From assembly GCF_001426745.1 (NCBI RefSeq), contig NZ_LMFI01000001.1, positions 1,387,441 to 1,451,440 of the forward strand: a stretch of DNA of 64,000 bases, in the 5' to 3' direction. The notes below the pieces were generated by a model, which had not been told where the DNA came from, did no database searches, and saw only the letters and a list, made by a program, of their open reading frames with translations. Source of the DNA: Nocardioides sp. Root140 (GTDB lineage: Bacteria > Actinomycetota > Actinomycetes > Propionibacteriales > Nocardioidaceae). The position numbers and the translations under genes were made by a program. Below, one piece after another: positions 59,904 to 64,000 of the stretch (positions are counted from its first letter, which is position 1; the number at the start of each line of letters is the position of its first letter).

Positions 59904-60213
59904 GGTGGTCGAGCGAGCGGCGCGGCTGAGGAACGAAGCCGCGACCCGCGTGTCGAGACCCGGTGACGTACGCGCCACCTCAGCCAGCGACCAGTGACCA
60001 GCGACCGTGCAGGTCGGATCCGGCGCGCCCTGACGACCCGCGAGAGTTGCAGTTCGTACCACCTCAGCGACGAGAGTCGTACAAACTGCAACTCTCGAGG
60101 CCCGCTGGAGCCGGAGCCCCTGTCCCTGCTGTCGGCGATCATCTCACCAGGTCTCGATACGGTCGCTGGGCGACCTACTCGACCACCGGGTGACCGCGAC
60201 TCGCTCGACCACC
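59904..60213. repeat. Repeat-rich intergenic region between the M23 peptidase and the helicase
   Basis: This 365-base gap (59877-60241) holds no gene. It contains GGTGGTCGAGCGAG...GTGTCGAGACC at 59904-59960, the inverted hairpin at 60041-60097, then the same family in opposite orientation as GGTCTCGATAC...CTCGACCACC at 60150-60187, and a partial copy CGCTCGACCACC ending at 60213. Such units are common between genes in Nocardioidaceae. Confidence 0.8.
60041..60097. repeat. Long inverted repeat (19-bp arms) with nested hairpin
   Basis: CGAGAGTTGCAGTTCGTAC (60041-60059) pairs with its near-complement at 60079-60097 (one mismatch). The 19-base loop contains a smaller CGAC-GAGA-GTCG hairpin at 60068-60079. 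It probably acts as terminator or processing structure for the convergent M23 and helicase transcripts. Confidence 0.8.
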
Positions 60214-60241
60214 ATCATCCAGTCCGCTGGCGCGTCCTGGA

Positions 60242-62680
60242 TCAGAGCTTCTCGACGGGGGCGTAGCGGAGCAGCAGCCGCTTGACGCCCTCGGAGCCGA
60301 AGTCGATCGAGGCCACGGACTTGTCGGCCACGCCTTCGACGGCGACGACGGTGCCCATGCCGAAGGAGTCGTGCACGACCCGGTCGCCGGGCTCGAGGGA
60401 GGGGATCTCGCGAGCCGGCTTGGCCTTCTTGGCCGCGTCGAGACGAGCGGCGGCACTGCCGAAGTTGCGGCGTCCAGCGGCGGTGGGCTGGCTGAAGTCG
60501 ATGCCCGAGGAGCGACTCAGGTCGGGCCGGTTCCACGACGTCTGCGCCCCCGCCGTGCGGCGCCAGTCGACCAGGGTCGCCGGGATCTCGTCGAGGAAGC
60601 GTGAGGCCGGGTTGTGGGACGGTGCGCCCCACGCGGAGCGCATGACGGCGCGGGAGAGGTAGAGCCGCTCGCGGGCCCGGGTCACGCCGACATAGGCGAG
60701 CCGGCGCTCCTCCTCGAGCTCGGGCTTGTCGCCGAGCGAGCGCATGTGTGGGAAGACGCCGTCCTCGAGGCCGGTCAGGAACACCACCGGGAACTCCAGC
60801 CCCTTGGCGGTGTGCAGCGTCATCAGGGTGACCACGCCCTGGGCGTCGGCCGCCTCTCCGTCGTCGCCGTCTGCCGGGGGCGGCGGGATCTGGTCGGTGT
60901 CGGCCACCAGGGCCACGCGCTCGAGGAAGTCGCCCAGGCCCGGGGTGACCGTCCCGGCGTCGACGTCGCTGGGGTCGGCGGACGGCCCGGCCACCGGGTC
61001 GTCGGAGAACTCGCGGGCCACCGCTACGAGCTCGGCGAGGTTCTCGACGCGGGTCTCGTCCTGGGGGTCGTCGGATGCCTCGAGCTCCGCCAGGTAGCCG
61101 GACTTGTCGAGCACAGACTCGAGGATCACGTCGGGGCGCTCCCCCGCGTCGACCATCGACTGGAGCTCCTCGACCATCGCGACGAACCCGCGGATCGCGT
61201 TGAGCGAACGGGTCGCGATGCCGGGCGCCTCGTCGGCACGGCGCAGCGCCTCCCAGAAGATGGTGCGCTCGCGTTCGGCGTACGCCGAGACGCAGGCCTC
61301 CGCACGGTCGCCGATGCCGCGCTTGGGAGTGTTCAGCACGCGGCGCAGCGAGATCTCGTCGGCCGGGTTGGCCAGCATGCGGAGGTAGGCGAGTGCGTCG
61401 CGCACCTCGCGACGCTCGTAGAACCGCACGCCGCCGACGACCTTGTAGGGCTGGCCGGTGCGGATGAAGACCTCTTCGAAGACCCGCGACTGGGCGTTGG
61501 TGCGGTAGAACACCGCCACGTCGCCGGGACGGGCGTCACCGGCATCGGTGAGCTTGTCGATCTCCTCGGAGACGAAGCGGGCCTCGTCGCGCTCGTCGTC
61601 GGCGACGTAGCCCACGATCGCGGCGCCGTCACCGGCCTGGCTCCACAGGCGCTTGGGCTTGCGGCCGGCGTTGTTGCCGATCACCGAGTTGGCGGCGTTG
61701 AGGATGGTCTGCGTGGAGCGGTAGTTCTGCTCGAGCAGGATCGAGGTGGCGTCGGGGAAGTCCTGCTCGAAGTCGAGGATGTTGCGGATGTTGGCGCCAC
61801 GGAACGCGTAGATCGACTGGTCGGCGTCACCGACCACCATCAGCTCGGCCGGCGCGACCCGCTCGCCGCCGGACTCGGTCTCCTCCATGGAGTCGGCGCA
61901 CAGCTGGTGGATGAGTGCGTACTGCGCGTGGTTGGTGTCCTGGTACTCGTCGACCAGCACGTGCCGGAACCGACGCCGGTAGACCTCCCGCACCTCGGGG
62001 AGCGACTGGAAGAGGTGCACCGTGAACATGATGATGTCGTCGAAGTCGAGGGCGTTCGCGTCGCGCAGCCGCCGTTGATAGAGGGCGTACGCCGCGGCGT
62101 AGTTCTCCTCGAACTTGTTGTGCGTGTCCTTGGCGGCGTCGTCGGGGTCCTTCAGCTCGTTCTTCTGGTTGGAGACCCAGTTGAGGACGGCGCGGGGTTG
62201 GTACTGCTTGACGTCGAGGTCGAGGTCCTGGCAGACCAGGGTCATCAGCCGCTTCGAGTCGGCTGCGTCGTAGATCGAGAACGTCGACTTGAAGCTCGAG
62301 CCCCCGAAGTCGAGCGCCGTGATCTCCTTCCGCAGGATACGCACGCAGGCGGAGTGGAACGTGGAGACCCACATGATGCGGGCCCGCTTGCCGACGAGGT
62401 CCTCGACGCGCTCCTTCATCTCGGCGGCGGCCTTGTTGGTGAAGGTGATCGCCAGGATGGAACCGGGGTGCGCCTTGCGCTCGCGGATCAGCCAGGCGAT
62501 GCGCCGGGTGAGCACCCGGGTCTTGCCGGAACCGGCGCCCGCGACCACCAGCAACGGTCGCCCGGCGTGGATCACGGCCGCACGTTGCGGCTCGTTGAGC
62601 CCCTCCAGGAGGGCCTCGTTGGACGGGGTGCGGGCGGGCTCGACGGATTCGAGGCCGGGGATCGGAAATGAGGTGCTCAT
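60242..62680 (-). CDS. pcrA: UvrD/PcrA-type DNA helicase
   Basis: An 812-residue superfamily I 3'-5' helicase used in repair and in removing stalled complexes. Motif I LLVVAGAGSGKTRVLTRRIAWLI, Ia ITFTNKAAAEMKERV, II VDEYQDTNHAQYAL, III VVGDADQSIYAFRGA, IV ILLEQNYRSTQ, V VTLMTLHTAKGLEFPVVFLTG and VI RRLAYVGVTRARERLYL are all present. A C-terminal Tudor-like RNA-polymerase-binding segment ends the protein (LEPGDRVVHDSFGMGTVVAVEGVADKSVASIDFGSEGVKRLLLRYAPVEKL). Repeat elements of a common type flank the gene on both sides. Confidence 0.96.
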   Translation of the reverse strand: MSTSFPIPGLESVEPARTPSNEALLEGLNEPQRAAVIHAGRPLLVVAGAGSGKTRVLTRRIAWLIRERKAHPGSILAITFTNKAAAEMKERVEDLVGKRARIMWVSTFHSACVRILRKEITALDFGGSSFKSTFSIYDAADSKRLMTLVCQDLDLDVKQYQPRAVLNWVSNQKNELKDPDDAAKDTHNKFEENYAAAYALYQRRLRDANALDFDDIIMFTVHLFQSLPEVREVYRRRFRHVLVDEYQDTNHAQYALIHQLCADSMEETESGGERVAPAELMVVGDADQSIYAFRGANIRNILDFEQDFPDATSILLEQNYRSTQTILNAANSVIGNNAGRKPKRLWSQAGDGAAIVGYVADDERDEARFVSEEIDKLTDAGDARPGDVAVFYRTNAQSRVFEEVFIRTGQPYKVVGGVRFYERREVRDALAYLRMLANPADEISLRRVLNTPKRGIGDRAEACVSAYAERERTIFWEALRRADEAPGIATRSLNAIRGFVAMVEELQSMVDAGERPDVILESVLDKSGYLAELEASDDPQDETRVENLAELVAVAREFSDDPVAGPSADPSDVDAGTVTPGLGDFLERVALVADTDQIPPPPADGDDGEAADAQGVVTLMTLHTAKGLEFPVVFLTGLEDGVFPHMRSLGDKPELEEERRLAYVGVTRARERLYLSRAVMRSAWGAPSHNPASRFLDEIPATLVDWRRTAGAQTSWNRPDLSRSSGIDFSQPTAAGRRNFGSAAARLDAAKKAKPAREIPSLEPGDRVVHDSFGMGTVVAVEGVADKSVASIDFGSEGVKRLLLRYAPVEKL

Positions 62681-62720
62681 GCTGCATCCACCCTATGTCG
62701 ATGCGCCGACACCGCCCGAC

Positions 62721-62796
62721 GGTGGTTGAGGAGTGAGGGGTCTCGCATGCGGAGGGTGCCTGGTTTCGAGACGGCGCTGGCGCGCCTCCTCAACCA
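62721..62796. repeat. Inverted-repeat element GGTTGAGGAG ... CTCCTCAACC upstream of the helicase
   Basis: GGTGGTTGAGGAG (62721-62733) and CCTCCTCAACCA (62785-62796) form 10-base arms around GGTTTCGAGAC (62762-62772). It is related in plan to the CTCGACCACC units downstream of the helicase. It fills the gap of 157 bases between the helicase and the GAF regulator gene. Confidence 0.75.
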
Positions 62797-62837
62797 ACGG
62801 TGGGACCGGGACTGGGGCACCTCAACGAGCGGGTGTC

Positions 62838-64000
62838 TCAGCGAGCGGGGAGGACGGTGAGCTCGACCCCGTCGCCGAGCCGGTAGGGACTGGTGGCCAG
62901 GAGGGCGCCGAGCGCCCGTCGCATGCGGGAGATCTCGGCCCGCACGGTCACCTGGTGGTCGCTGTCGCCGTAGAGGCGCTGGCTCAACGCGCCGGCGGTG
63001 ACACCCGAGGGGCCGGCGGCAGCCAGTGCGGACAGCACCTCGGCGTGCCGGGGCGACAGCGTGACCCGCCACGGCGAGTCGGGCCCGCGCACCTCGAGCA
63101 CGGCGGGCGCCGTACGCAGGTCGAGGGTGGCGGTGAGAACGCTCTCGCTGGCCCGTGCACGGATCAGCCACCCACCACGCAGCCGTTCGGGCAGGCACAG
63201 CCCGAGGCCAGGCACTGCCACCACACGATCGGCCCGCGGGGCCTCGACCCGGTTCTGCACAGCGACGCCTTGGTGGGCGGCGACCCAGCCGTGGTCGTCG
63301 ACGACGAGCAGCGGGCTGCTGACACCGGAGAGCAACGGCTCGACCGAGCGACGGAGCTGCGTCAGCCGCTCCTCGTGGTGCCGCCACAGCCGGGCCTCGG
63401 CGAGCCGCACGGACGCGGTCACCAGCGCCTCGATCGCCGGGTGCAGGGTGAGTGCGGGGCCGCTGACGTCGACGATGCCGAGCAGCGAGCCGTCGATCGG
63501 GTCATGGATCGGGGACGCCGAGCAGTACCACGGCACCTGGGCGTTCTCGAAGTGCTCGGCCGAGAAGAGCTGCACCGGCGCCGCCTCGGCCAGCGCGGTG
63601 CCGATCGCGTTGGTGCCGACGGCGCTCTCTGTCCAGGTCGCGCCCTCGGCAAAGCCGAGTACGTCGGCCTTGCGCCTGACCCGGGACGACCCGGAGCGCC
63701 AGAGCACCACGCCGTCGGCGTCGGTGACCACGACGAGGAAGTTCGACGCGTCGGCGGCACTGAGCAGGAGCTCGCGGATCTCGTCGATCACCAGCGACAG
63801 CCGGGAGTCGCGACGCCGGTCGTCGACGGCGGAGGGCGGCAGGGGTTCGCGTCCGTTGCGTCCGTCGGGATCGATGCCCAGGCTCAGCATGCGCTCCCAG
63901 GACCGGGCCACCACGGCGCGCGGGCGTTCGGGCGGGGCGGTGCCGGAGAGCACCGCGTCGTGGATCCGAACCAAGTCGCGGGCCCGCAGCGCAAGGTCGT
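62838..64000 (-). CDS. GAF-domain transcriptional regulator (5' end outside window)
   Basis: The final gene runs off the right edge; the frame is open through 64000 (DLALRARDLVRIHDAVL...), so the true start is missing. About 387 residues are visible. The N-terminal part has the PRAVVARSWERMLSLGIDPD motif of acetoin-type regulators. A GAF-like sensor follows (FLVVVTDADGVVLWRSGSSRVRRKADVLGFAEGATWTESAVGTNAIGTAL...HFENAQVPWYCSASPIHDPIDGSLLGIVDVSG). The C-terminal DNA-binding part reads LSPRHAEVLSALAAAGPSGVTAGALSQRLYGDSDHQVTVRAEISRMRRALG, a winged helix rather than a Fis-type helix. No AAA sigma-54 domain is present. Ligand unknown; such regulators often control aldehyde or alcohol dehydrogenase genes. 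Confidence 0.85.
   Translation of the reverse strand, partial: DLALRARDLVRIHDAVLSGTAPPERPRAVVARSWERMLSLGIDPDGRNGREPLPPSAVDDRRRDSRLSLVIDEIRELLLSAADASNFLVVVTDADGVVLWRSGSSRVRRKADVLGFAEGATWTESAVGTNAIGTALAEAAPVQLFSAEHFENAQVPWYCSASPIHDPIDGSLLGIVDVSGPALTLHPAIEALVTASVRLAEARLWRHHEERLTQLRRSVEPLLSGVSSPLLVVDDHGWVAAHQGVAVQNRVEAPRADRVVAVPGLGLCLPERLRGGWLIRARASESVLTATLDLRTAPAVLEVRGPDSPWRVTLSPRHAEVLSALAAAGPSGVTAGALSQRLYGDSDHQVTVRAEISRMRRALGALLATSPYRLGDGVELTVLPAR

Noticed and set aside
60614..62671. 685-residue plus-strand frame
   Set aside because: It is antisense to the helicase gene, which has all seven helicase motifs.

Overview
The window is high-GC actinobacterial DNA, most likely from Nocardioides or another Nocardioidaceae. 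This rests on the base composition, a mycothiol S-conjugate amidase with its usual DUF4307/greA neighbourhood, a sucCD ... DUF6350-purN-purH neighbourhood, and GGTGGTCGAGCGAG / GGTCTCGA...CTCGACCACC intergenic repeats of a kind common in that family. It has two parts.

Positions 1 to about 21,645 are the right-hand part of an integrated mobile element that begins outside the window. It carries a giant MobF relaxase-helicase-primase (1854-7715), a frameshifted IS1380-type insertion sequence (about 10076-11777), a series of small coupled genes of unknown function, an AAA ATPase, a secreted SNase-like nuclease, a membrane protein resembling an M48 peptidase without its catalytic residues, and, at the very end, a large serine recombinase reading inward (19883-21604). 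Immediately beyond the recombinase start, a tadA/cpaF secretion ATPase gene is cut off in mid-domain. A GCGGTC-TT-GACCGC palindrome sits exactly at the break, which makes it the likely attachment-site core. No type IV secretion or coupling-protein genes are in view, so they would have to lie to the left.

The most interesting cargo is at 8245-9893: two tiny peptide genes, an ATP-grasp ligase ending in the NPAGQW signature of graspetide (microviridin-type) maturases, and a small membrane protein, all overlapping or nearly so. The two peptides share an identical 18-residue C-terminus and have unrelated N-termini. I interpret this as a compact, probably undescribed graspetide (omega-ester peptide) cluster carried by a conjugative element.

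Positions 21,645 to 64,000 are chromosome. In order: an ECF42-type sigma factor with its DGPF/YCII partner; an acyl-CoA synthetase; an NAD(P)-binding protein; a GNAT domain fused to a degenerate ABC ATPase, next to a YhgE/Pip membrane protein and a MarR regulator; a Tat-exported metallo-beta-lactamase-fold protein; the mca-DUF4307-greA-ilvA-AI-2E-transporter block; metB, msrA, a ZIP transporter and a vWA/MoxR pair; purN-purH-MFS and DUF6350; two ECF sigma genes, one fused to its own membrane and extracellular domain and one paired with a separate membrane protein; sucCD; an M23 peptidase; the PcrA/UvrD helicase; and a GAF-domain regulator running off the right edge.

A recurring chromosomal theme is short tandem or inverted repeats (period 20-22) that start at the stop codon of a gene (near 35092, 42738, 50448 and 56585). 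Two of these loci share the same core, ACCYGTCGCCAGTT. The helicase gene is flanked on both sides by related actinobacterial inverted-repeat elements.
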